In this document: positions 23,082-31,571 of the stretch, one piece after another
Layout of the letters: each line of letters opens with the position of its first letter
How positions within the stretch are numbered: position 1 is the stretch's first letter
Assembly (NCBI GenBank): GCA_046050465.1
Contig: JBJOPS010000068.1
Coordinates: 1-46,787 of the forward strand
Reading direction: 5' to 3'
Source of the DNA: Egaibacter sp046050465
GTDB taxonomy: Bacteria; Pseudomonadota; Gammaproteobacteria; Burkholderiales; Burkholderiaceae_C
DNA length: 46,787 nt
The notes under the pieces: generated by a model
The model's input: the letters and a program-made list of their open reading frames with translations, nothing else
Databases searched by the model: none
What the model was told of the DNA's origin: nothing
Made by a program: the position numbers and the translations under genes

Positions 23082-24065
23082 TTAGTCACCCCAGCACTGT
23101 GCGCGGGCGGTCTTGGTGTCAATGCTCTTCACGCCAGCCATTGGTTTGGCTGCGACCAGATCCACACCGGTGTCGGTGTAGCCGGTTTGACGCTTGCCAT
23201 CCTTGGCGTATTTCACGCCAGCGGCCACGCCCATTGCAGCCATCTTCAGTGGGTACTGCATGCTGGTCGCACCAATGACGCCTTTTTCGACGTTGCCAAC
23301 TCCGTTGCTGCACATGCCGTCCACACCCAGAATCACTACATCTTTTTCCTTGCCAGCGGCCTTCAGAGCTTTGTAGGCACCTGCAGCTGCGGGTTCGTTG
23401 ATGGCGTACACCACGTTGATGTTGGGGTTCTTCTGCAGGCAGTTTTCCATGCCGGTCTGGCCCTTGGCGGCGTCGCCGAAGCTGTCAGCCATGCAAACCA
23501 CTTCTGCTGGCTGAGCCAGTTCATTGCTCTTGGCATCCAGAGTTTTCAGGCCGTAACCGGCCAGGAAACCGTTGTGACGCTGCGCGCCCACGGGGTGGCC
23601 GGGGAACAGGTCCATCGTGGCGATGACAGGTTTTTTGCCTTTCAAAGCTGCCTTGGCATAGGCGCCAATCAATTCACCGGCTTTGTAGTTGTTGGTGGCG
23701 AACAAGGCATCGGCTTCGTCCACCGGGCTGTCCAAAGCAATCACCTGCACGCCTTGAGCCTTGATTTTCTTGATCGTTGGGACGATGGCATCGCCGGAAG
23801 AGGTGATCAGGATGGTCTTGGCGCCAGCGGCAACCATATTTTCCATGGCGCTGATCTGGCCTGCTGTGTCACCGTCTTGCTTGCCAGCAGCGCTAAGTAG
23901 TTTGGCGCCGGCCTTCTTGGCAGCGGCTTCAGCGCCTTCCTTCATTTTCACGAAGAAGGGGTTGCTGTCGGTCTTGGTGATCAGGCCGATTACAGGCTCG
24001 GCGGCAAATGCGCTGGAAGCGGCAAATGCCAGGGCGGTCAAGGCAAGGGTTGTGTTGGGTTTCAT
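23082..24065 (-). CDS. frcB: Sugar ABC transporter substrate-binding protein (FrcB-like)
   Basis: Periplasmic receptor of the importer, 327 residues. Signal peptide MKPNTTLALTALAFAASSAFA, then a periplasmic-binding fold starting EPVIGLITKTDSNPFFVKMKEGAE (ribose/fructose class), DTAGQISAMENMVAAGAKTILI, and a late INEPAAAGAYKALKAAG. The fructose assignment is inferred from the FrcBCA gene layout and the nearby sugar kinase and aldolase. Ribose or a related ketose is possible. It is the first gene of the minus-strand operon. Confidence 0.88.
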   Translation of the reverse strand: MKPNTTLALTALAFAASSAFAAEPVIGLITKTDSNPFFVKMKEGAEAAAKKAGAKLLSAAGKQDGDTAGQISAMENMVAAGAKTILITSSGDAIVPTIKKIKAQGVQVIALDSPVDEADALFATNNYKAGELIGAYAKAALKGKKPVIATMDLFPGHPVGAQRHNGFLAGYGLKTLDAKSNELAQPAEVVCMADSFGDAAKGQTGMENCLQKNPNINVVYAINEPAAAGAYKALKAAGKEKDVVILGVDGMCSNGVGNVEKGVIGATSMQYPLKMAAMGVAAGVKYAKDGKRQTGYTDTGVDLVAAKPMAGVKSIDTKTARAQCWGD

Positions 24066-24142
24066 TCGGGTCTCCTGATAGGGTAAAAGCCGGATGGGGC
24101 CGGCAAGTTAAGTCAACAAACGGGTTAGAGCCCGTGGGGGAA

Positions 24143-24177
24143 ACTATAGCTGAATGGATATTACTAAATCAAGTAAT
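24143..24177 (-). promoter_or_regulatory. frc operon promoter with overlapping AT-rich palindrome (candidate ROK operator)
   Basis: On the minus strand TTGATT and TATAGT are 18 nt apart (plus-strand positions 24167-24172 and 24143-24148). The 18-bp inverted repeat ATTACT-N6-AGTAAT (24160-24177) covers the -35. AT-rich palindromes are typical ROK operators, and the regulator gene is in the same operon. Confidence 0.5.
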
Positions 24178-24209
24178 TTTAATAATGGAAAACCCTAGTA
24201 TGGTTCGAT

Positions 24210-25142
24210 TTATTTGGTGCGGGCCTGGTCCAGCTCCGCAAAGGTAGGTGGCTGGCACCCAGCGCGGCTGCAGTTGATGGCTGCTGCCAGCATGGCGTTG
24301 CCCAATGTTGTGGTCACGCGCTGCGCTGCGCCTGTGGTGTTCATCGCCCAGTCGGCCAGGCAGTTGCCCCAGAACGTGTCACCGGCACCGACGGTGTCTA
24401 CAAGCTTGACCTGGGGTGCCGTTTGCGTGGCTACTTGCCCGTCCACACTCAGGTACGCACCCTGGGCACCAAAGGTGAGCGCGACACGTTGCGTTCCGCG
24501 GGCAGTAAAGAACTTGACGGCGGTGTCTGCCTGCTCAGGCGTCAGGTCGCCCAGCCCCAGTGTTGACCAGTCTTCGTCGCTGGCTTTGAGCCAGTCGGCC
24601 AGCGAGGCCAGTTCGAACACCGCGGCTCGGTAGAGCACCATGCTGGATGCCAGCTTGGGACGCAAATTGACATCTACACTGATGGTCCAGCCCAGCGCTT
24701 TGGCGCCTTTGACTACAGCCAGGACTTTCTCATGCTCGGGCGGCACCAGTGCCAGCGAACCGGTGTGCAGCACACCTGGCAAAGCTGTGCTGCGCAACAT
24801 GGCGAGAATGCCATCAGGCGTGTAGTCACGGTCGGCAACACCTTCGCGGTAAAAACCATAGCTCGGTTGCCCGTTTGTGATCTGGACAACTGCCAGCGAT
24901 GTTGGGTGGGGACTTCTGGGGGAAAGGGCCAGCACCTTGTCGTGTTGAAGCTGTTGCGCCAGTTGAGCGCCAAAATAGTCAGTGGACAGCGGGTTCAAAT
25001 AGCCGGTTTCTGCGCCGCGCAGGGCTGCAGCCCGGGCCATATTGAAAGGGCTTCCTCCCATTAAAGGACGCAATTGCCCGTCGGCCTGGGCGATGCAGTC
25101 CATCAAGGATTCACCTAGTACACGAATTGAAATTGAGGTCAT
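24210..25142 (-). CDS. PfkB-family sugar kinase, probable fructokinase
   Basis: Phosphorylates a ketose with ATP. 310 residues from ATG 25142 (MTSISIRVLGESLMD). The N-terminal PfkB motif is GGSPFNMARAAALRG (about 29-43). The C-terminal motif DTVGAGDTFWGN (about 252-263) carries the catalytic Asp. FYREGVADRDY in the lid region resembles fructokinases. The frame continues upstream to 25250 without a good start. Transcribed alone on the minus strand, it lies just upstream of frcB and divergently from the aldolase gene, completing uptake, anomer exchange and phosphorylation of the sugar. Confidence 0.88.
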   Translation of the reverse strand: MTSISIRVLGESLMDCIAQADGQLRPLMGGSPFNMARAAALRGAETGYLNPLSTDYFGAQLAQQLQHDKVLALSPRSPHPTSLAVVQITNGQPSYGFYREGVADRDYTPDGILAMLRSTALPGVLHTGSLALVPPEHEKVLAVVKGAKALGWTISVDVNLRPKLASSMVLYRAAVFELASLADWLKASDEDWSTLGLGDLTPEQADTAVKFFTARGTQRVALTFGAQGAYLSVDGQVATQTAPQVKLVDTVGAGDTFWGNCLADWAMNTTGAAQRVTTTLGNAMLAAAINCSRAGCQPPTFAELDQARTK

Positions 25143-25252
25143 GGTGGTGCGCTTTTCTTCCGGGAAATGGCTGGTGTTGGCCGGTTTTGTCTTAACCAGG
25201 ACAAGCGTGCGAGTGTAATTTAGATCCGATCTTCGACCGATTAAAATCAAAG

Positions 25253-25265
25253 ACTTTATTTAAGT
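25253..25265. promoter_or_regulatory. Second copy of the frc-type palindrome in the kinase/aldolase divergent region
   Basis: ACTTTATTTAAGT resembles the centre of the frc operator (minus strand ACTTGATTTAGT), differing by one substitution and one added A. It lies between the two divergent starts (25142 and 25319), so one regulator could control all three transcription units. Confidence 0.35.
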
Positions 25266-25318
25266 AGATCCTTGGCTGCAATGCGTAGGACAAAATACGC
25301 CTTTAAACAGGAATCGCC

Positions 25319-25987
25319 TTGAAACTTTATCTTGACACGGCGGAGGCTTCTCAATGGCGGTTGCCTGCCGGATGCCCTGCGGTTCAGGGCGTCACCACCA
25401 ACCCGACGCTGATACATGCAGCTGGGTTGCCAGTGAGTCTTGCGACCTGCCTCGGCCTGGTGGAGCGTGCTGGCCAGCACGGTCTGGCTGAACTGATGCT
25501 GCAATTGCCAGAAGTCGATCCTGTTGAAGCTGACAGATGGCTTGCGCGGCTCCTGCCTGTATCGAGGGCTGCATGCGTGCAAATTACCATCAAGCTGCCC
25601 TGTCATCCGGACTGGCAGGGGGCGCTTGCAAGGGTACAGGCTGCTGGCGTACCGACTCTGTTGACCGGTGTTTCCAATCCTGTGCAATTGATGTGGGCTC
25701 GGCAATGCGGTGCTACTTACGTTGCGCCTTATATTGGCCGTTTGCAGGCTGACGGGCGGGACGTATGGCCATTCCTGAAGGCCTGCGTAGCACTGCAGGA
25801 CGGAGGGCCTCGTCTGCTGGCTGCCAGCATCAAGTCAAGCGATGTGCTGTCCCGTCTGATCGCAATGGGGGCCTATGCCGCCACGGTGCGACCGGAGTTT
25901 GCTGCCGGACTGGCAACTGACAAGCTGACTGATGCAGCGATTGCCCAGTTTGATACCGATACGAAGGCCGCTTCCCAGCGCAAATAG
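25319..25987 (+). CDS. Small transaldolase-family protein, probable fructose-6-phosphate aldolase
   Basis: 222 residues from a TTG start (MKLYLDTAEA after initiation), the length of FSA/TalC rather than full transaldolase (about 315). Schiff-base Lys is in ITIKLP (K92), GVTTNPTL at 24-31 is the phosphate/sugar entrance, and YVAPYIGRL holds Tyr at 138, where FSA has Tyr and TalB has Phe. That Tyr favours direct aldol cleavage of fructose-6-phosphate to dihydroxyacetone and glyceraldehyde-3-phosphate. The family is certain; the reaction is inferred. It is divergent from the kinase gene. Confidence 0.82.
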   Translation: MKLYLDTAEASQWRLPAGCPAVQGVTTNPTLIHAAGLPVSLATCLGLVERAGQHGLAELMLQLPEVDPVEADRWLARLLPVSRAACVQITIKLPCHPDWQGALARVQAAGVPTLLTGVSNPVQLMWARQCGATYVAPYIGRLQADGRDVWPFLKACVALQDGGPRLLAASIKSSDVLSRLIAMGAYAATVRPEFAAGLATDKLTDAAIAQFDTDTKAASQRK

Positions 25988-26017
25988 TAGCGCCATGGGC
26001 TTGGAAACCCGGACGTA

Positions 26018-27322
26018 TCAAGTAGTTCTGGCGCGGACCAAAGGCGGGTTTTTCGAGAAGTAGCGCTGTATGCCCCGCATCAGTGCGTTGGCCAGCTGCT
26101 GCTGGTACTGGGGGCTGGCGAGTTTGGTTTCTTCATCCGGGTTGCTGATAAATGCAGCTTCGACCAATACGCTGGGAATGTCTGGCGCTTTCAGCACGGC
26201 AAAGGCAGCCTGCTCGACTTTGGGTTTGTGCAGTTTGCCTACTTGACCAATTTCTCCCAGCATGGCATCTCCCAGCTTCAGGCTGTCGTTGATTTGTGCA
26301 GTCGTGCTCATATCCAGCAAGGCGCGTTGCACCTGAACGTCCCTGGCTTTCACGTTCAGGCCGCCAATACGGTCAGCTTTGTTTTCCTTGTCCGCCATCC
26401 AGCGTGCCGAGCTGCTGGAAGCGCCACCCTGGCTAAGTGCGAAGACGCTGGCTCCCTGCGGACGTGGCGTGAAAAAGGCGTCGGCGTGGATGCTGACAAA
26501 CAGGTCCGCCTGCACACGCTGAGCCTTTTGAACGCGAACATGCAGTGGTACGAAGAAGTCTGCATCACGCGTCAGGTAGGCATGCATCGCATTACCGTTG
26601 ATTGTGGTTGCGTTGATCCGGTCGCGTAGCAGGTGCGCGATATGCAGCACCACATCCTTTTCCCGAGTCCCTCCCGGCCCTATGGCGCCAGGGTCTTCGC
26701 CGCCATGGCCGGGATCCAGCGCCACGATGATCAGGCGGTCCGTCTTGCTTGGAGGTTTTTTGGGGGGGGGACTAGCAGGGCTGCCTTTCTTGTCTTTCTG
26801 GGCGATCAGGTCACCCAGCGGGTCGGCAGCCGGCGTATCTGATTTACCGCCATCAGGCGAGGGTTTTTCATTCAACCGTTCTGCTATCAGTGCTGCAAGC
26901 GGGTCTGCCTGGACCGTTGGATAGAGGTCGAATACGAGACGGTATTTATAGGCGGCAACGGGAGGCAGTGAGAAAACCTGGGGCTGAATGGCCTGCTTCA
27001 AATCAATCACCAGCCTGATGACGGAGGGCGCGTTTTGTCCAACGCGAATGCCGGCAATGTTGGGGTCGTCCGGCAACACTTTAGCGACTAGTTCCTTCAG
27101 AGCCGGGTTGAGATCAATGCCGTCGATATCTACTACCAGTCTGGGTGGCGTAGGGATAAAAAACTGTTTGGCTTTGAGCTCACCGTCGGATTCAATCGTG
27201 ACCCGTGAATAGTCAGGCGCTGGCCACACCCGAACGGCCAGTATGGTTGCACCTTGCGCCAGATGCCAAGTACCCAGCAGCAGTACGGTGGAGCCCGTCT
27301 GCAGGAACAGGCGCCGCTTCAT
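26018..27322 (-). CDS. amiC: N-acetylmuramoyl-L-alanine amidase (AmiC type)
   Basis: Splits septal peptidoglycan so that daughter cells separate. 434 residues: a twin-arginine signal (KRRLFLQTGS), an AMIN septum-targeting domain at about 28-135, a linker at about 140-200 rich in Pro and Lys, and an Amidase_3 domain from about 200 with VALDPGHGGEDPGAIG (zinc His), REKDVVLHIA (zinc Glu), SIHADAF (zinc His) and VEAAFISNPDEE (catalytic Glu). The linker is encoded partly by a C9A6 run on the coding strand (26756-26770), a slippage-prone tract. It overlaps the tsaE stop by 4 bp. Confidence 0.94.
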   Translation of the reverse strand: MKRRLFLQTGSTVLLLGTWHLAQGATILAVRVWPAPDYSRVTIESDGELKAKQFFIPTPPRLVVDIDGIDLNPALKELVAKVLPDDPNIAGIRVGQNAPSVIRLVIDLKQAIQPQVFSLPPVAAYKYRLVFDLYPTVQADPLAALIAERLNEKPSPDGGKSDTPAADPLGDLIAQKDKKGSPASPPPKKPPSKTDRLIIVALDPGHGGEDPGAIGPGGTREKDVVLHIAHLLRDRINATTINGNAMHAYLTRDADFFVPLHVRVQKAQRVQADLFVSIHADAFFTPRPQGASVFALSQGGASSSSARWMADKENKADRIGGLNVKARDVQVQRALLDMSTTAQINDSLKLGDAMLGEIGQVGKLHKPKVEQAAFAVLKAPDIPSVLVEAAFISNPDEETKLASPQYQQQLANALMRGIQRYFSKNPPLVRARTT

Positions 27323-27810
27323 TTAGTGGCGCCGATCAGGATGGCGTCGCCTGCGGGGGTTTGTGCGGCCAGGGTTACTAGCCGGAATTCATCTGCACGA
27401 GCTTCAATTCTGATGACCAGATCAGCTTGTGGAATGACCCTGGCTGCCTTTTCCGGCCATTCCGCCAGCTTGAGACCCGGGCTGCAGAAGATGTCACGAA
27501 AACCCGCGTCCTCCCATTCTCTGGGGTCGGTGAAACGGTAGAAATCGAAATGCCAGATATTCAAGCCTGACAGGCTGTAGGGTTCGACAACCGCATAAGT
27601 AGGACTTTTGATGCGCCCCTGAATGCCCAATGCATGCAGCAGGTGCCGAACCAGGGTGGTTTTTCCTGCTCCCAGGTCCCCATGTAATTCGATAAAAGAC
27701 TGTTTAAGTGCCGGTTGAACGGCCAGCCGGGTTGCAAACAGTTGTGTATCAGCCTCGTCTTTCCAGATCAGGCTTTTTACAATGGGAATGTGACGATCCA
27801 CAGCACTCAC
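27319..27810 (-). CDS. tsaE: tRNA threonylcarbamoyladenosine biosynthesis ATPase TsaE
   Basis: ATPase partner of TsaBD in making t6A37 of tRNAs. Walker A GDLGAGKTT, then IKSPTYAVVEPY and the HFDFYR block (Walker B-like), all typical. The start is uncertain: the frame is open to 27873. GTG 27810 is preferred because it gives about 163 residues and leaves about 43 residues before the P-loop, as in relatives. It lies upstream of amiC with a 4-bp overlap (ATGA). Its 5' end overlaps the divergent queG 5' end by about 20 bp on this choice, or more on the longer one. Confidence 0.93.
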   Translation of the reverse strand: MSAVDRHIPIVKSLIWKDEADTQLFATRLAVQPALKQSFIELHGDLGAGKTTLVRHLLHALGIQGRIKSPTYAVVEPYSLSGLNIWHFDFYRFTDPREWEDAGFRDIFCSPGLKLAEWPEKAARVIPQADLVIRIEARADEFRLVTLAAQTPAGDAILIGATK

Positions 27811-28893
27811 TTCAACGGCAGTCAATTGGTTTCTCTGGTTCAGGTTTGGGCCCGGGAGCTTGGATTCTCCCAAATTGGCGTGGCTGGTGTCGACTTGTCA
27901 TCCTCCGAGGCTGGTTTGATGGACTGGCTGGCCCGGGGATTCCATGGTGATATGGCCTATATGGCAAAGCATGGCCTCAAGCGTGCGCGGCCTGCCGAGC
28001 TGGTGCCCGGTACGGTCAGTGTGATCACGGCTCGAATGGATTATTTACCATCCCGGACTCCCGTCGATTGGCCGGAAGTTGAATTTGACCGGGTGACAAG
28101 GCCTGATGAAGGCGTCATTTCTGTCTACGCACGGGGGAGGGACTACCATAAGGTCCTGCGTGCACGGCTTGCGCAGCTGGGTGAAAAAATCGCACAGCAT
28201 GTTGGACCTTTTGGCCACCGGGTGTTCACGGATTCGGCACCTGTGCTGGAGGCTGAGCTGGCCGCCCGCAGCGGGCAAGGTTGGCGGGGCAAGCACACGC
28301 TGGTTCTTAGCCGTGAAGCGGGCTCCATGTTTTTTCTGGGTGAGATTTATGTGGATTTGTCTCTTCCAGCCAGCGAGCCCGTGTCGAGCCATTGCGGTAC
28401 CTGCAATGCCTGCATGGATGTATGCCCCACCCGGGCTATCGTGGCGCCTCACCGGCTGGATGCCCGGCGATGCATTTCATACCTGACCATCGAACACGCG
28501 GGATCTATCCCGAAGGAGCTGCGCCCGCTGATGGGTAATCGCATCTATGGTTGCGACGACTGTCAGCTTATTTGCCCGTGGAACAAGTTTGCCCAGCGCA
28601 GCGTACTGCCTGATTTTGATGAGCGCGCTGGAATGACAGGAGCCAAATTGACGGTGTTGTTTGGCTGGACAGAGGAAGAGTTTTTGCGAAATACCGAGGG
28701 AAACCCCATACGACGCATAGGACATGAGCGCTGGCTGCGCAATCTCGCGGTTGCGATGGGGAACGCGCTGAGGGTTCACGAGGATATGGCCATGGTATGC
28801 GCTCTGGGAGCCCGCAAGGACTACCCGAGCGCCATGGTGCGTGAACATGTAACCTGGGCACTGGCATACCATGAGCAGAACCTGTCTGCCTGA
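27790..28893 (+). CDS. queG: Epoxyqueuosine reductase QueG
   Basis: Last step of queuosine formation in tRNA: removes the epoxide oxygen using cobalamin and two 4Fe-4S clusters. Cluster motifs are CGTCNACMDVCP and CDDCQLICPWN. RDYHKVLRARL and the invariant Asp in FTDSAPVLEAELAARSG are also present. GTG 27790 is preferred; the frame extends to ATG 27715 but that part overlaps tsaE coding sequence. The C-terminal HEAT-like part (HERWLRNLAVAMGN) is intact. Together with tsaE this is a divergent pair of tRNA-modification genes with overlapping 5' ends. Confidence 0.94.
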   Translation: MTIHSTHFNGSQLVSLVQVWARELGFSQIGVAGVDLSSSEAGLMDWLARGFHGDMAYMAKHGLKRARPAELVPGTVSVITARMDYLPSRTPVDWPEVEFDRVTRPDEGVISVYARGRDYHKVLRARLAQLGEKIAQHVGPFGHRVFTDSAPVLEAELAARSGQGWRGKHTLVLSREAGSMFFLGEIYVDLSLPASEPVSSHCGTCNACMDVCPTRAIVAPHRLDARRCISYLTIEHAGSIPKELRPLMGNRIYGCDDCQLICPWNKFAQRSVLPDFDERAGMTGAKLTVLFGWTEEEFLRNTEGNPIRRIGHERWLRNLAVAMGNALRVHEDMAMVCALGARKDYPSAMVREHVTWALAYHEQNLSA

Positions 28894-28920
28894 AGCCAGC
28901 CGATACCTGAGAGAAAACCC

Positions 28921-29745
28921 ATGAGCCGTATTTGCCTTTTCGTCATTGATCCACAAAATGATTTCATGGACATCGAGGGTGCTGCCTTGCCGGTGCCCGG
29001 CGCCAATGCCGATATGAATCGGCTCGCTGCGTTCGTGCAGTCCATGGCATCGGCAATTGACGAACTGATCGTGACACTGGACTCGCACGCCAGTGTGGGT
29101 GTCGAACGAACGACTTTCTGGATGCTTGCCGACGGCTCGGCGGTCCCCCCATTCACCCAGATCAGGGCCGCAGATGTGGTGGGTAACACATACGTGCCCC
29201 GTAACGTGTCATTGCGACCGCAAGTAATCGCATATCTGCGGGCACTGGAGTCGGGCGGTGCGCGAACGCTAGTTGTCTGGCCCGTGCACTGTGTCCTGGG
29301 AACGTGGGGACACAACATCCAGGGTCAATTAGCTCAGGCTATTGCCGCGTGGGAGTATGCAGCCGGGGGCACCTGTGAAAAGGTGCTTAAAGGTCTTAAC
29401 CCAATGACCGAGCAGTACAGTGCTTTTCGTGCGGAAGTGCCTCTTGCGGATGACCCGCGTACCCAGATCAACACGGCATTGATGGCCCGATTGGAGAAAA
29501 GGTCAGAATGGTTGGTGGTTGCCGGTGAGGCATTGAGCCATTGTGTCGCAGCGTCTGGAGAAGACATGCTTTTCCGGTTGAGCCACGACAGGATTTTGAA
29601 AACGGTTTTTCTTTCAGATTGCATGAGTCCGGTGGCTGGATTTGAAGCTGCCGGTCAGCGCATACTTGACAAGGCACAAGACTGTGGTGCCCTGGTCATG
29701 TCATCGCATGAATTCATGTCCCGTCTTGCCGCAGGTATCATGTAA
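28921..29745 (+). CDS. Cysteine hydrolase of the isochorismatase/nicotinamidase superfamily
   Basis: 274 residues. The Asp-Lys-Cys triad is visible: FVIDPQNDF (Asp 10), EKVLKGLNPMTEQYS (Lys) and AGEALSHCVAAS (Cys). A metal-site-like DSHAS follows the first strand as in PncA. Length is greater than the usual 200-residue nicotinamidase because of an insert at about 60-110. The substrate could be nicotinamide or another amide. It has a start 25 bp after the queG stop and a stop 2 bp before the mlaE-like gene, so it is probably in the same operon. A link between this enzyme and lipid transport is not known. Confidence 0.83.
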   Translation: MSRICLFVIDPQNDFMDIEGAALPVPGANADMNRLAAFVQSMASAIDELIVTLDSHASVGVERTTFWMLADGSAVPPFTQIRAADVVGNTYVPRNVSLRPQVIAYLRALESGGARTLVVWPVHCVLGTWGHNIQGQLAQAIAAWEYAAGGTCEKVLKGLNPMTEQYSAFRAEVPLADDPRTQINTALMARLEKRSEWLVVAGEALSHCVAASGEDMLFRLSHDRILKTVFLSDCMSPVAGFEAAGQRILDKAQDCGALVMSSHEFMSRLAAGIM

Positions 29746-29747
29746 TC

Positions 29748-30551
29748 ATGACCCCGATTCATGCGATATCCGCTGCCGCAAGCCGTTGGGCCCACGGGTG
29801 GACTGGATGGATCCGTGGCTGGTGGGAGATCATCCACATCGGGGCTCAGATTCTGGTTCTGGCGATGTCACCTTCAAGTTACCGCAGGTCGCAGCGCATC
29901 GTGATGGCGCGCAATATTTACATGGCAACGGCACCGCTATTGCCAGGATTTACCGTTCTGTCGGCGCTTGTCAGCCTGATCATTATCCGGATTGTGATTA
30001 TCACGACGTTGACTTACGGGCTGTCGCAATATGCGCTGGAGATGTTGATTCGCACCCTGGTGCTTGAGTTGTTGCCGTTGTCTGTTGCGCTGTTTGTGGC
30101 AGTGCGTTACACCATGGCGCAAGGCATGAGCGTGCGTGACATGCGATCACGTGGCGAATTTGAGGCCTTGTGGCGTGCTGGAGGGGACCCTGCACGTGAT
30201 GAATTGTTGCCCCGGGTCGGTGCAAGTGTGTTCGCAGTGATCTTGCTGGCAGCGGTGAGTTGTTTCGTCGCCATTGGCTTGACTTACCTGAATGTGTATG
30301 GATTCAGGACTTGGGGGATTGCCGCGTACACACGCTCAGTGGGCCAGGTATTCAGTCCGGTAGTCACGCTGATTTTCTGTCTCAAAACGCTTTTTTTCAG
30401 CCTGGCTGTCTCGTTGATTCCCATCGTCTTCAACCCGCCGAAGGAAGAAGGAGATTTCAAAGGGGTGAATGTTGAGGTCAAGGTTTTGGCCAGACTGTTT
30501 GCTGTGATCCTGCTGATCGAGGTGGTATCTCTCGTTGGCAACTACTATTGA
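29748..30551 (+). CDS. mlaE: MlaE-family ABC transporter permease
   Basis: 267 residues with about five membrane segments and the MlaE/YrbE layout, including MRSRGEFEALWRAGGDPARDELLPRV (the cytoplasmic loop that normally meets the MlaF ATPase) and NPPKEEGDFKG near the end. It would move phospholipids or other hydrophobics between inner and outer membranes. In most operons mlaF lies next to it, but here the next gene is mlaD-like. The ATPase must be elsewhere, or the complex works without its own. It probably shares an operon with the hydrolase upstream. Confidence 0.88.
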   Translation: MTPIHAISAAASRWAHGWTGWIRGWWEIIHIGAQILVLAMSPSSYRRSQRIVMARNIYMATAPLLPGFTVLSALVSLIIIRIVIITTLTYGLSQYALEMLIRTLVLELLPLSVALFVAVRYTMAQGMSVRDMRSRGEFEALWRAGGDPARDELLPRVGASVFAVILLAAVSCFVAIGLTYLNVYGFRTWGIAAYTRSVGQVFSPVVTLIFCLKTLFFSLAVSLIPIVFNPPKEEGDFKGVNVEVKVLARLFAVILLIEVVSLVGNYY

Positions 30552-30572
30552 GTTTGACCGCGTATTCTTCTT

Positions 30573-31571
30573 ATGGACTCCAGTAATCAATCTCTACCTC
30601 CCGTTGCCAATCTGGAGCTCAAGGCGCGCCTGCTGATATTGTTGATGGTGCTGTTGCTGCTGAGCTCGGTTGTCTATGTCCTGGTGGCTCGGGGAGCGTT
30701 CGAACGAACCCAGCAGCTGGTTCTGGTAGCCGACGATTCTGAGGGAATAGTCGTTGGCATGGACCTGACGTTTTCCGGGTTTCCCATCGGACGTGTAGGT
30801 CGTATCGAGCTTTCTGCCGATGGCAATGCCCGGATTCTGGTTGATGTTCCGCGTAAAGATGCCCACTGGCTGAGGACTTCCAGTGTCTTTACCATGGAGA
30901 GCGGGCTGGTGGGCGGGACACGAATCCGGGCTTTCACCGGCATGTTGACTGATCCTGCGCTGCCGGATGGGGCCGTTCGGCGCGTGCTTCGGGGGGATGC
31001 GAAAGCGGAAATTCCGCTGATGGTGGCCAGCGTCCGTGAACTGGTCAGCAACCTGAGTGCATTAACCGGGCCGCAAGCTCCCTTGAACGGCAGCTTGCGC
31101 AATGTTCAGACGGCCACTGAAAAACTCAATGGGCCAAGCGGCGGGCTGGGACTTTTGTTTGGCAATGAAGCAGATGCCAGGAAAATCATCACTACGCTCG
31201 ACCGGACCAATGCCTTGTTGACCCGGCTGGATGCGCTGGCCCTCAAGGCAGATGGCGTGGCTTCGAGGACCGATACGCTCATTGCCAATGCCGACAAACA
31301 GGTGTTTGGCCCAACAGGTGTATTGGGTGATGCGCAATCCACAGTGATACAACTGAATGGTTTGCTGGCAGATGCCCGGAGCAGTCTCAAGAAGGTCGAC
31401 GCAGTGTTGCAGGAGGCGCAGGCGATTGGTGCCAACACGCGTGAGGCTACGACTGATCTTGGTGCACTGCGCGCTGAGGTAGAGGGAAGTCTTAGAAAGG
31501 TGGAGCATCTGGTCAACGAAATCAATCGGAAGTGGCCATTTGCCAGAGACACCGGATTGAAACTGCCATGA
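30573..31571 (+). CDS. mlaD: MlaD/MCE-domain protein
   Basis: 332 residues: one N-terminal membrane anchor (about 14-38), an MCE domain at about 45-125 (LVLVADDSEGIVVGMDLTFSGFPIGRVGRIEL), then a long helical tail to 332 rich in Leu, Thr, Ala and Asp that may form a periplasmic coiled coil or channel. This is longer than E. coli MlaD (about 180 residues) and nearer the tail-bearing MCE proteins of Burkholderiales. No obvious ribosome site is seen. It overlaps the lipoprotein gene by 4 bp. It binds lipids in the periplasm as a hexamer in the family. Confidence 0.88.
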   Translation: MDSSNQSLPPVANLELKARLLILLMVLLLLSSVVYVLVARGAFERTQQLVLVADDSEGIVVGMDLTFSGFPIGRVGRIELSADGNARILVDVPRKDAHWLRTSSVFTMESGLVGGTRIRAFTGMLTDPALPDGAVRRVLRGDAKAEIPLMVASVRELVSNLSALTGPQAPLNGSLRNVQTATEKLNGPSGGLGLLFGNEADARKIITTLDRTNALLTRLDALALKADGVASRTDTLIANADKQVFGPTGVLGDAQSTVIQLNGLLADARSSLKKVDAVLQEAQAIGANTREATTDLGALRAEVEGSLRKVEHLVNEINRKWPFARDTGLKLP

